NCBI GenBank assembly: GCA_964480565.1
Contig: CAYZSU010000008.1
Span: 1-48,865, forward strand
Source: CAYZSU01 sp964480565
GTDB lineage: Bacteria; UBA10199; 2-02-FULL-44-16; JAAZCA01
Direction of reading: 5' to 3'
DNA: 48,865 bases
Below are positions 18,196-26,728 of the stretch, piece after piece; position 1 is the first letter of the stretch; every line of letters starts with the position of its first letter. The position numbers and the translations under genes were made by a program. Under the pieces are notes generated by a model, which saw only the letters and a list, made by a program, of their open reading frames with translations, did no database searches and was not told the DNA's origin.

Positions 18196-21042
18196 ATGGC
18201 AATTACCCCCCCAAATGCCCTAGGCACTCGTGTACCTAAAACAGTGCATGATAAATGTAAACTTGACCAATCCGCAATTCGGCAACCTGAAATTCCAGAT
18301 GCCGCACAAAAACCTTCATCAGATAATTTTCAAAAGAAAACAAATAATCCATGTCCTGAAAAATCATCTAAATTGTCCGATTTTTCATTGTTTATCGAAA
18401 AAAATACAGAAATTCCTCCAAATTTAAAGGGAATCATTGAAAAAGCGGCTAAAAATCTAACATTGCTTCCCAATGCATTGGCAGAACTTAATGCGCATAT
18501 TGAAAAGCTTGCACAATCAACTTCTTTCGTCATAACCACAGATGGTGTTCAGTTGCATTCAGTGCCAGGCACCGTGATTAATGCCATGCAACAGTGCCAG
18601 GCACTGGATAGTGCTGCAAATCAGGTGCTTTCAGCTATTTATAATGATGGGGACCTGTCCGCAGCGTGCCAGAAATTTGAACACGTGCTTGCAGATACGA
18701 AAACCATGCTACACGGACTATCCAGCGATAGTAGCGATGATGCGGCCAAGGCAATACTTGCACATACGATGCAAAATGCCATTCGCACACTGGAAAATCC
18801 CACAATTGCTCAAAAAAGTGGTGTACAGGATCAACTTAGCGGTGCACATGCCACAAATCCAAATCTGAGATTGCATCATATGACAATGCTTGGAAAAAAT
18901 ACCCGTTTTCCTGAGAATGGTACCGGTTATATTGCTGCAGATACAGCCATTGCGCTATATAATGCGGGTCAATTATCACGGAGTGATTTGGGTACAGTGA
19001 ACATTCATCGCAGTATGACACGCACAGGTGAGCATGAATGGGATATTCCTAAAAACGGCATTGCACTTAAGCCAAACAGTCGATTGGCCGAAGCAATCAT
19101 TGCTGCGAAAATGGGAATCAATGACAGATTAAATCCTGAAATTATACTTGATACCACATCTGCGCAAATTACATCGAATTTTGCGAGGATTTTGCTCGCT
19201 TACTCCATGCTCATGCGTGAAGAAAACTTATCCCCAGCAGATTATAGAAAATTAACTGGCCAGGCGATTACAGCCATGCCCAAGGGGATTGTCACAGGTT
19301 TTGCGGATATAGGAACGTACTTGGCCAAGGATGTTGCATTTGACGGCGCGCGTGCGGTAATCAATGAGGTGTTTACTCAAATGACTGGCCAAATGGATCG
19401 CGGAAAAGAGATCATTGCCCAGCGCAATGTGAATGAGATATTATCGCCAATGCGCATGGCACAAGGATTATGGAATGCGGGGCTCATTAAATCCAGCGAC
19501 GCTATTATCGATCATATGGTCGATCAATGGAAAAATGCTGGCCCATCTGCCCGTTGGGAAATGGCTGGCAGTGCCATATTTACAGCGGCCACATTGGGTG
19601 CGGGTGCGGCTATGCAAGCGCCTAAGGTTTCTGCTTATGCAGGTAATCTTCGTGCACTTATGGCATCGGGAGCGCTTACTCGTATGCAGGCAGTGGGTAA
19701 GGTAAGTGCCCAGCTCGCACGGTTGGGAGTTGTTGGCCTTATGGAAGCCACAGGCATTGGCGATGCCAAACTCATGATCATGACATTAAAAAACGGCTTG
19801 CATGTGATGATGCAAATTTCAAAGTCATTGGCCGGTAAAGGTGCAAAGATCGTGCATGCAGCAGTGGCCAAAACATTGCAAAAAGCCATATTGCTTCGTA
19901 ATGATAATCTCATAAGGCAAGCCAATCGTATTAAAGGCTATGCCCTATCTAAGTTAGGTAATCTACCGATTAAAGTTGAGATGCGTGAATTGGCATTGCT
20001 TCGCCCACAGCTGGCAGGCAATCACGGCCATGCATTGCCAGAGTCTATTCGCATCCCTGTATTTATGATGGCATCAAAAACACCGCCAAATAGAGTACCT
20101 ATGCGTAGTAGAACATCACGTTCCAGATCTGAAAGACAATCAGGCAGATTACCTAGATCACTTATACCGCCACGGGATCCTGGTTATCGCACGGAAACAC
20201 CACCACAAAATAGAGTATTAATACCAGCACCTAAAACACCACCTACACGGGTTCAACGCACTTTGGTAGATGCACCAGATTTAGGCCCAGCCCCATCATT
20301 GCATGATACGCAGTCATCATCTGCTCCCATACTCGATGACAGAGGCGATGGAAATAGCCCTGAGCTACGACCCGGTGAACCGAGATTTGAATCACCTATC
20401 CTTCAAATGTATAACCGTATTGATCAGGTATTTAATACGATCCCCCTTATTGAGAATGGCCGTTTGAATATGGATGGAATTACACAAATGAATGGTTTAT
20501 TTGAAGCGCGAATGGGTTTGCGTCAGCGCCATATCCATGGGCATGCTGGAGCGAATAATCGCATGGACAATCGCATTGCAGTTGCACAAGGGATTCTTCA
20601 CCGATTGATTTCTTCATCACTTCAAGATGCACAGCTCGTTAGAAATAATGGAAAAACAATTGCTGCTTTAGTTTCGCATATAGATACACTATTATCTAAG
20701 CTTGTGCTAAATTATAGTGCGGATGATTTAATCACGGATAGCAGGATAATTGATCTTGTAGCTGAAAATATATTTAATCGTACATTGAATCGACGTGTTT
20801 CAGTAGAACCTAGGCCACGAGTATCACCACCATCCATCCCAAAGGGACCTATTAGAAGTAGGCCTTCTCAGTATGCGAGGGAGTTTGAAATCCCTTTACT
20901 AATGCGAAAAATCCTTGCTACAGGCATGTTACCTTCCACCCATCAACATTTAACTGTGAAGTCATTGACTATCATGGGATTTCCTGAAGCCACAGCCAGT
21001 GAATTGGTTCGATTGGCAGGTACGGGCAGGCGTGTATTTTAA
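18196..21042 (+). CDS. Large hypothetical protein with hydrophobic middle and Pro/Arg-rich hinge
   Basis: This 948-aa protein is not recognised. I start it at the ATG at 18196, which has GGAG six bases before it; an ATG at 18184 overlaps that site. Residues 1-60 are polar and Pro-rich, 60-200 helical. The middle (about 350-540) contains Ala/Gly/Met-rich hydrophobic stretches (AGSAIFTAATLGAGAAMQ, ARLGVVGLMEATG) that could be amphipathic or membrane-inserting. Residues about 615-720 form a disordered Pro/Arg/Ser-rich hinge (RSRTSRSRSERQSGRLPR). A helical C-terminal domain follows. There is no classical signal peptide. The low-complexity style recalls the three genes at 40-2863. A secreted effector or toxin-like role is conceivable but unsupported. 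A MITE-like element lies immediately upstream. Confidence 0.7.
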   Translation: MAITPPNALGTRVPKTVHDKCKLDQSAIRQPEIPDAAQKPSSDNFQKKTNNPCPEKSSKLSDFSLFIEKNTEIPPNLKGIIEKAAKNLTLLPNALAELNAHIEKLAQSTSFVITTDGVQLHSVPGTVINAMQQCQALDSAANQVLSAIYNDGDLSAACQKFEHVLADTKTMLHGLSSDSSDDAAKAILAHTMQNAIRTLENPTIAQKSGVQDQLSGAHATNPNLRLHHMTMLGKNTRFPENGTGYIAADTAIALYNAGQLSRSDLGTVNIHRSMTRTGEHEWDIPKNGIALKPNSRLAEAIIAAKMGINDRLNPEIILDTTSAQITSNFARILLAYSMLMREENLSPADYRKLTGQAITAMPKGIVTGFADIGTYLAKDVAFDGARAVINEVFTQMTGQMDRGKEIIAQRNVNEILSPMRMAQGLWNAGLIKSSDAIIDHMVDQWKNAGPSARWEMAGSAIFTAATLGAGAAMQAPKVSAYAGNLRALMASGALTRMQAVGKVSAQLARLGVVGLMEATGIGDAKLMIMTLKNGLHVMMQISKSLAGKGAKIVHAAVAKTLQKAILLRNDNLIRQANRIKGYALSKLGNLPIKVEMRELALLRPQLAGNHGHALPESIRIPVFMMASKTPPNRVPMRSRTSRSRSERQSGRLPRSLIPPRDPGYRTETPPQNRVLIPAPKTPPTRVQRTLVDAPDLGPAPSLHDTQSSSAPILDDRGDGNSPELRPGEPRFESPILQMYNRIDQVFNTIPLIENGRLNMDGITQMNGLFEARMGLRQRHIHGHAGANNRMDNRIAVAQGILHRLISSSLQDAQLVRNNGKTIAALVSHIDTLLSKLVLNYSADDLITDSRIIDLVAENIFNRTLNRRVSVEPRPRVSPPSIPKGPIRSRPSQYAREFEIPLLMRKILATGMLPSTHQHLTVKSLTIMGFPEATASELVRLAGTGRRVF

Positions 21043-21055
21043 TGAGTCCCGTTAT

Positions 21056-21102
21056 ATACTCGCATGATTGCTCCATCATACATCGAGTATTGTCATTTTT
21101 TG
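21056..21102. terminator. Terminator between convergent genes
   Basis: ATACTCG and CGAGTAT, with inner ATGA/TCAT, form an imperfect hairpin followed by TGTCATTTTTTG. It serves the plus-strand 948-aa gene and partly overlaps the end of the convergent TVP38 gene. Confidence 0.6.
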
Positions 21103-21746
21103 AAAAATTTTGTCAATAAGGATAGGAAAATTACCAGAGCAAATGGACCCCATACCTGGATTTGGAGCCAAGTCACAGGATCAGAAATGCTCGCATGTTT
21201 TCCAGCAGATCCAAGCGATGTGTAAACAAAGGTGCCTGGAAGTATACCTAATAATGTTGCGCGTATATAATCCCAAAAAGTTACTTTTGTTAATCCCAAG
21301 CCAAAATTTAATCCATTAAATGGAAATAGAGGAAGCAATCGTAAAATGAGCACGGAATAAAATCCATTATTGTCGATTTTTTTGTCCAGTCCGTGAAGTG
21401 TTCCTTTATTTTCGAGTATCTTTGTTAGAGTATCTCTGCCAAAATACCTAGCAATGAGAAAACTAATCATAGCACCAACGCTCGCAGAGAACCAGTTGAT
21501 CAATGTTCCCCACCAGATACCAAATAAAAGGCCGCCGCCAATGGTTAACACTGATCCTGGAAGAGCAAACACAGTGGCGGCAATATAGATGAGTCCGAAG
21601 ATAAGTGGTGCTAACATGCCCTGATTTCGAATCCATGTTTCCAAGGCAATAAATCCCTCTTTGGATAAAAAATCCCTAACAGGTGTAAAAAAATACAATC
21701 CAATAATAATGGAAATGAAAAAAATAAAAAGTAATGGTTTTTTCAT
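21093..21746 (-). CDS. TVP38/TMEM64-family inner membrane protein
   Basis: This 217-aa membrane protein belongs to the DedA/VTT superfamily (SNARE-associated Golgi protein domain). The signature region is clear: VFALPGSVLTIGGGLLFG around residues 60-77, then SVGAMISFLIARYFGR, then LRLLPLFPFNGLNFGLGLT. About five to six hydrophobic segments are present. I use the ATG at 21746 with GGAGG 11 bases upstream; an open frame extends to a TTG overlapping the previous stop. Genes of this family commonly accompany mercuric-reductase-like flavoproteins, as here. It is the last gene of the arsenosugar-type cluster. The transported or flipped substrate is unknown. Confidence 0.9.
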   Translation of the reverse strand: MKKPLLFIFFISIIIGLYFFTPVRDFLSKEGFIALETWIRNQGMLAPLIFGLIYIAATVFALPGSVLTIGGGLLFGIWWGTLINWFSASVGAMISFLIARYFGRDTLTKILENKGTLHGLDKKIDNNGFYSVLILRLLPLFPFNGLNFGLGLTKVTFWDYIRATLLGILPGTFVYTSLGSAGKHASISDPVTWLQIQVWGPFALVIFLSLLTKFFKK

Positions 21747-21781
21747 ATCTATCCAAACCTCCATTGAAAATAACGTTGCAG

Positions 21782-22709
21782 TCAATGCCGCGTAGTCGTT
21801 GTCAGGCGAGTGCGTTGATACGTATCCGCAATGCGTTTGCTGATTTCCGCAAGTGTGGGATAGATATGTATCGTGGATGCTACTTTTTTAAGCCCAATTT
21901 TTTGATGCATTGCCAAAGCCAATTCATGCAATAAATCGCCTGCATGAGACCCCACAATAGTGACTCCTAAAATTTGATCCGTCTTTTTTTCGGTCAATAC
22001 TCTTATAAATCCCTCAGTTTCACGATCGCAGATCGCACGATCCAAATCGTTCAATGAATAGCGATAGCTATTATAGACTAGATTTTTTTGTTTGGCCTCA
22101 GATTCATTAAGTCCAACGCGAGCAATCTCTGGTTCTGTAAATGTACACCATGACACCGCACGGTAATCGATTTTTGATTTTCCTGGGAACAGTGCATTGC
22201 GAAGGATCAGTCGTGCTTGAAAATCAGCTGTATGGGTAAATTGATAATGTTGCGTCACATCACCGCATGCATAACTGTGTGTTTGACTAGTCCTCAAATA
22301 GGAATTAATTTTTATTCCGTGATGATCAAACTCAATTTTGGCATTTTCCAAGCCAATGCCATTCACATTGGCCAAACGTCCAGCAGCAATAAGAATTTGA
22401 TCGAATTCAATGTTTGTTTTTTGCCCCTTGGAATCAGACACAATTAAACCGCCATCTACTTGTTCGGCTATTGTTTTGACTAAAACGGTTATTCCTTCTG
22501 CCTCAAAACCGTTCAGCAGTCTGTGCATCATAAATCACTTTTGCGGATCGGATGATTGCCTTTGATGGCACGCAACCCGTGTTAAGGCAATCACCCCCCA
22601 TTTTATTTTTTTCAATTAATGCGACGTCAACGCCAAGTCCTGCTGCGCCTGCTGCACAAACTAATCCGCCAGATCCGCCACCAATTACAATTAAATGATA
22701 TTTTTTCAT
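21782..22709 (-). pseudogene. Mercuric-reductase-like FAD/NAD(P) oxidoreductase, internally deleted and frameshifted
   Basis: Two fragments of one pyridine nucleotide-disulfide oxidoreductase (normally about 460-500 aa). The N-terminal part starts at the ATG at 22709 and has the FAD-binding VIGGGSGGLVCAAGAAGLG and the redox-active disulfide GGDCLNTGCVPSK. It runs into a stop after AQTAERF. The remainder continues in another frame from about 22531 to 21782, with the FAD-contacting SYACGDV and the dimerisation domain ending near HIYPTLAEI. About 150 residues between them, including most of the NAD(P)-binding fold, are missing. The gene is therefore almost certainly non-functional unless the assembly is wrong. 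Its ATG overlaps the stop of the CMD-family gene. Confidence 0.85.
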
Positions 22710-23278
22710 GATTTTTCCAAACAATCTGTCGATACTTTGCTTAGTTGACAAAATCCATGGGGTTTAATCTCTAATGCAGAATTGAACATCGCTGACATTG
22801 CCTGATGGGTAATTAATCCTGTTAATTCGATAATCGCATTATCGCTTAATATCGTTTTTAACTTAATCTGCAAATTTGCACAAGATTCCTTGTCCGACTG
22901 AACAACTGCCCTGGCATAATTTAAAAGGAGTTTCTCTGTGTCATTATAAAGTGGGTGAGTTTGATACGATGAAAGCGCTTCCAGTTTTTCCTGGGATAGT
23001 CCAATTTTTATCGCCTCAGACAGGTTTAAATCAATGCAAAAGGAACAATGTAATAATTGCGAAATATAAACCCTGATCAACGTTCGCCACGTGTTTAATA
23101 AAGGGGAATGTTTTCTGTTAAATGCCATCAACATCCATAAAAATCCTATGAATGCCTTGGAAATTTTACCCCAGTACAAGATAGGTTGAAGAGGCTTTCC
23201 AAATTTTCGTTTTTGTATAGCGATCATAAAACGTATCCACCATTTATATTTTGTTTTGGATGGCGTGATTGGGCTCAT
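22706..23278 (-). CDS. Carboxymuconolactone decarboxylase/AhpD-family protein
   Basis: This 190-aa protein carries the CMD/AhpD CxxC redox motif at Cys78 and Cys81 (LLHCSFCIDLN), followed by the helical EAIKIGLSQEKLEAL segment typical of the family. Alkylhydroperoxidase-like CMD proteins regularly occur next to arsS in arsenosugar clusters, where they are annotated as peroxidase-like associated proteins. That is its likely place here; the reaction is not established. Start and stop both overlap neighbours by four bases (ATGA), showing tight translational coupling within the operon. Both motif positions are Cys, with no in-frame TGA, so it is not a selenoprotein. Confidence 0.85.
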   Translation of the reverse strand: MSPITPSKTKYKWWIRFMIAIQKRKFGKPLQPILYWGKISKAFIGFLWMLMAFNRKHSPLLNTWRTLIRVYISQLLHCSFCIDLNLSEAIKIGLSQEKLEALSSYQTHPLYNDTEKLLLNYARAVVQSDKESCANLQIKLKTILSDNAIIELTGLITHQAMSAMFNSALEIKPHGFCQLSKVSTDCLEKS

Positions 23279-24636
23279 AAAATATCCTTTTTTAAAAAAT
23301 CGTCGACCCAGTGTGAAATTTTTTTCTGCTCTGATTGATTTGTATGTTGAAGTTCTTGAGAAAGAACCGATAGGTCGTCATATACATCAACATCAGAAAG
23401 TGTGGGTAGAAAAAATACATCCCCATAATTTTTGATTTTAATCAGCAAGTCATTGCAGGTTTGTGACTGACTATACGCAATGGATGTCCATATGTCTTTA
23501 GGCAATGCCACAGATCCACCAAAGAGATAAAAACCGCCATCACGAGCGGGTCCAATGACAAATGTACTTTTATTTTGCAAAATCTGATGTGCCTTGAGGA
23601 TTAATTGTTGGCTCAATTGAGGGGCATCTGCGCCAATTAATAAAACATTCCTATGAATGGTCTGCAATGAACTGTAAATATGGTGAAGCTTTTCTCCAAG
23701 ATTACCGTCATTTTGCCAGATTCGGCTAAAGGCATTCCATCGCTGATCGGATAACCCCTGTTTTTCGGCTATCGCCCAATAGGGGCATATTAAAGCAAGT
23801 GTCGATTGGTTTAATGATACCAATGTGTTTTGAATTGTTTCTAGACACAGTTCATAAAATGTAAGTGTAAATTCTTTTCCAATCGTAGTTGCTAAACGAG
23901 TTTTAAATGGTGTCAATGTTGGTGTTTTAACAAATACTGCAATAGCAGTAGTTTGCCCACTATTGATTTGTTTTAATTTTTTTCGTTCAGGACGCGCCTG
24001 TGTTGTCCATAGTTTGTAATAGAGTTTTGTTATATGAAACCATCCTAAGTTTTTGTATTTCCGTGCGCTTGTCTTGAGACTGTTTTTAGTCGATTGAATC
24101 GAAATACCTCTCTGGTGTGCTCGCCAAACAAAGACATGATCTTCCCCATATGGAACATCTTCTGGAAATCCACCAATGCGTTCAAAATTTATTTTTGAAA
24201 GACAAAATCCCTGGTCACCAAATGGCAAACCCATCAGTCGTGATCGAATCCAACAACCTATTTCATTGATTAGCATTAGCAATGGGCCATCATTTAAAAA
24301 TTGTAAGTTAAAATAGTAAAATATATTTGAATCGCATTTTAGGATGTCAGTCAATGATGCAAGGGTTGTTTTCGTAAATCGTGAATCCGCATGCAAAAAC
24401 CATAAAAAATCATGTATTGCATGTCGTGCCCCAGTATTTAATTGCTGGGCACGACCAGGTGCCGAATTAACCCATTTTACACGCGAGGGAAGTGCTTCTC
24501 TAGGCATCTTCGGTCCTGAAAAAATAATTTCCGTTTCAATAGGAAGCTTTTCAAGATCTGTCCAAAGATCCACCCACGATTCTTCTTTTGGAGCAATAGG
24601 AATGATAATGCTAAGATTGTTTAAGATAGTCGTCAT
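23275..24636 (-). CDS. Fused glycosyltransferase pair (TIGR04283-like + TIGR04282-like)
   Basis: A 453-aa fusion of two glycosyltransferases that are usually separate neighbours in rSAM/arsenosugar clusters. Residues 1-225 form a GT2-type enzyme (IIPIAPKEES, GRAQQLNTGA, FLHADSRF as the metal-binding region, GDQGFCLSK), like TIGR04283. Residues about 230-430 resemble TIGR04282/DUF2064 (FVKTPTLTPFKTRLA, GNLGEKL, LLIGADAPQLS, VIGPARDGGFYLFGG). Together they would transfer sugar or glycerol-type units in the later steps of arsenosugar formation; the exact donors are not known to me. The start at 24636 lies 7 bp after the phosphorylase stop and has only a weak ribosome binding site, consistent with coupling. 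Confidence 0.88.
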   Translation of the reverse strand: MTTILNNLSIIIPIAPKEESWVDLWTDLEKLPIETEIIFSGPKMPREALPSRVKWVNSAPGRAQQLNTGARHAIHDFLWFLHADSRFTKTTLASLTDILKCDSNIFYYFNLQFLNDGPLLMLINEIGCWIRSRLMGLPFGDQGFCLSKINFERIGGFPEDVPYGEDHVFVWRAHQRGISIQSTKNSLKTSARKYKNLGWFHITKLYYKLWTTQARPERKKLKQINSGQTTAIAVFVKTPTLTPFKTRLATTIGKEFTLTFYELCLETIQNTLVSLNQSTLALICPYWAIAEKQGLSDQRWNAFSRIWQNDGNLGEKLHHIYSSLQTIHRNVLLIGADAPQLSQQLILKAHQILQNKSTFVIGPARDGGFYLFGGSVALPKDIWTSIAYSQSQTCNDLLIKIKNYGDVFFLPTLSDVDVYDDLSVLSQELQHTNQSEQKKISHWVDDFLKKDIL

Positions 24637-24643
24637 CGATTAT

Positions 24644-25492
24644 TTATTTTCTTTTTAAAAAATTAAGAATTTCTTTATTTTTTTCATTCAGCGACTCATG
24701 GTTTGTCACTACAGCATAGTCGAGCGCAGATGAACAAAGACAATTTGAATTGTTTATATTTGCTTGGACAGTGTCATCGATTAAATCAATCACCTTAGCG
24801 ATATTATTTTTATAAAGTGTAAAAACGTCGATTACATTGACATGATCGGCTGGATTGTCTTTCCAACTGTCATAATCAGTGATGATGGCAATTGTTGCAT
24901 AACAGAGCCCTGCTTCTCTGGCTAAAAATACCTCAGGGACATTGGTCATACCCACAAGAGTGCCGCCATTTGTCCGTAAGGCGTGACTTTCCGCCTGTGT
25001 GCCCAGTCTAGGACCTTCCACACAGGCATATACACCATTTTTATGAATTTGAATTTTTTTATTCTTTCCAATGGATTCAATTTGTTGAATTAAATCATCG
25101 CAAACTGGATTTGCTGTGGCAATATGGGCGACCAGTCCATTACCGAAAAATGTTGAATTGCGACTACCTTTGGTAAAATCAATATATTGTGAGGGAATGA
25201 CAAGATCGCCTGGCGCGAATATATCACAAAGGCTTCCCGCAGCTGAAATGCCAATAATTTGTGGGACACCGATGGATTTTAAGGCCCAGATATTTGCGCG
25301 ATAATTGATTTCACTTGGAAGAAGAGTGTGACTATCCCCATGTCTGGGAAGAAAAGCCACATCCCTGCCATGCCATTGCCCTACTTTGATGGGCGCAGAT
25401 GGTTTTCCAAATGGAGTATCCACCATTAGATTTTTTTGTTTTTCAATTCCTTCAATACAGTAAAGGCCTGTGCCTCCGATAATGCCTAGCAT
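24644..25492 (-). CDS. mtnP: 5'-methylthioadenosine phosphorylase-like enzyme
   Basis: This 282-aa enzyme belongs to the MTAP branch of purine nucleoside phosphorylases. It shows the phosphate-binding IGGTGLY at the N-terminus, the LPRHGDSHTLLPSEINYRAN segment, SAAGSLCDIFAPGD, the MTNVPEVFLAREAG motif and the TDYDSW motif. The latter is typical of MTAP rather than general PNP. It cleaves 5'-thioadenosine-type nucleosides to adenine and a ribose-1-phosphate. In this cluster the probable substrate is the arsenic-containing adenosine product of ArsS, from which adenine must be removed; this is inference from context. AAGGAG precedes the ATG at 25492. Confidence 0.92.
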   Translation of the reverse strand: MLGIIGGTGLYCIEGIEKQKNLMVDTPFGKPSAPIKVGQWHGRDVAFLPRHGDSHTLLPSEINYRANIWALKSIGVPQIIGISAAGSLCDIFAPGDLVIPSQYIDFTKGSRNSTFFGNGLVAHIATANPVCDDLIQQIESIGKNKKIQIHKNGVYACVEGPRLGTQAESHALRTNGGTLVGMTNVPEVFLAREAGLCYATIAIITDYDSWKDNPADHVNVIDVFTLYKNNIAKVIDLIDDTVQANINNSNCLCSSALDYAVVTNHESLNEKNKEILNFLKRK

Positions 25493-25744
25493 ATAATCTC
25501 CTTTAATGAATGTTTTGAGGGCAGTTCGTTTAACAATATTCTTGACTTAATGATCGTTCATTTAAGCAATTATTCTCAAGTGAACCTATTGCTTTTTTTG
25601 CGCCACAATCAAATAAACCATAATGCATGGATAAATCCCATTTAACACGAAAGTGAGCGGCATAGCGTGTTTGCGTCAGCATCATCGCTGTATTTTTGTA
25701 CACCAATACAGATCATCCCTTTTCAAACAGATGATGGTCGTCGG
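25493..25744 (-). other. 252-bp spacer inside the arsS cluster
   Basis: This is the only long gap in an otherwise tightly packed gene train. On the minus strand it contains a 32-codon open frame (25628-25530) beginning MHYGLFDCGAKK and ending in Cys. It has no ribosome binding site, so I do not call it a gene. The spacer may instead hold an internal promoter for the phosphorylase gene. Confidence 0.4.
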
Positions 25745-26713
25745 TCAGATAAGCGTTCCTCCACAGGATGAGCCCGCCCCTGCAGTGCAGCCATAACAGT
25801 GATTGGCAAAGGTAATGGGGTTGTTGTCGATTTGATCGAAGGATTCAATATCCCAGATCGTTTGTTGTTTTCCTTGAATTGGCATTTCTAGCATCTGATT
25901 GAAATCACAATCATAGATTTTACCATCCCATCCAATGGAAATTAAATTGCGACACATGATATTTTCTGCGGCATGGACATTAAAACTGTTTATCAGCATT
26001 GCCATGTAGTCGTCATATTTATTTTCTCTGATCAATTGATCCAAGAAACGTTTGATTGGCATGTTCGTAATTACAAATAGATGGTTGAATTCAATGCCAA
26101 AGAGTTTATGCAGTTCTTTTTTATAGTCAGCTTCAAGACTTTCCTGTGAGGGTGGCAAAAAGAATCCAATCGGATTATAAACTAAATTAAGTTCAAGCTC
26201 TGATGTATTTTTTCCAAAACCAAGTTCATTTAATAATTGTAATGCACGGATACTTTTATCAAAAACACCTTTACCTCGCTGCATATCCACATTGTTTTTG
26301 GAATAACACGGTAGAGACGCCACTATGTTGACTTGATGTGTTTGAAGAAAATCCATTGTCTCTTTTTGGCCATTTTCAAAAAAGATAGTCAGATTGCATC
26401 TATCAATTACATCCTTGTTTTGCTTTTTTGCAGCTGTAATTAGAGTACGAAAATGAGGGTTAAGCTCTGGTGCTCCGCCAGTAATATCCACGGTCTTAAT
26501 TGTAGGCGATTGGCCCATAAGTTCAATCAACCGATTGATTGTTTTTTCTTGCATGGTCTCAGTTTGATTAGGGCCTGCCTCCACGTGACAATGCATACAT
26601 GCCTGATTGCATAGTTTACCCATATTGACTTGTAAAATCTCAAGTGGCGTACGCATAATTTTAATCATGTGCTGGGCCAGCGTATCTTCAAATAGTGTGA
26701 TTCGTTTCACCAT
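25745..26713 (-). CDS. arsS: Arsenosugar biosynthesis radical SAM protein ArsS
   Basis: This 322-aa radical SAM enzyme has the cluster-binding motif at Cys35, Cys39 and Cys42 (GKLCNQACMHCHVEAGP) and DITGGAPELNPHF as the SAM-binding GGE-type strand. It ends in the family-specific Cys-rich tail HCYGCTAGAGSSCGG. This combination is the hallmark of the ArsS/TIGR04167 (radical SAM/Cys-rich) family, which adds the 5'-deoxyadenosyl group of SAM to dimethylarsenic. AAGGAG lies upstream of the start, 15 bp after etfA. The gene that normally makes the substrate, arsM, is not in this window. The final codon is an ordinary TGA stop, not selenocysteine. Confidence 0.93.
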   Translation of the reverse strand: MVKRITLFEDTLAQHMIKIMRTPLEILQVNMGKLCNQACMHCHVEAGPNQTETMQEKTINRLIELMGQSPTIKTVDITGGAPELNPHFRTLITAAKKQNKDVIDRCNLTIFFENGQKETMDFLQTHQVNIVASLPCYSKNNVDMQRGKGVFDKSIRALQLLNELGFGKNTSELELNLVYNPIGFFLPPSQESLEADYKKELHKLFGIEFNHLFVITNMPIKRFLDQLIRENKYDDYMAMLINSFNVHAAENIMCRNLISIGWDGKIYDCDFNQMLEMPIQGKQQTIWDIESFDQIDNNPITFANHCYGCTAGAGSSCGGTLI

Positions 26714-26728
26714 CGAATGATTCTCCTT

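Noticed and set aside
21747..21785. Longer start for the TVP38 protein at a TTG overlapping the preceding stop
   Set aside because: The ATG at 21746 begins with the expected Lys-rich, hydrophobic N-terminus and has GGAGG upstream. The extension adds residues atypical for the family.
25530..25628. 32-codon gene in the arsS cluster spacer
   Set aside because: No ribosome binding site and no recognisable sequence. Kept only as a note in the spacer entry.
22706..26713. Selenocysteine in ArsS or the CMD-family protein
   Set aside because: Related proteins in such clusters can contain selenocysteine, but here the key positions are Cys and both genes end at ordinary stops without in-frame TGA.
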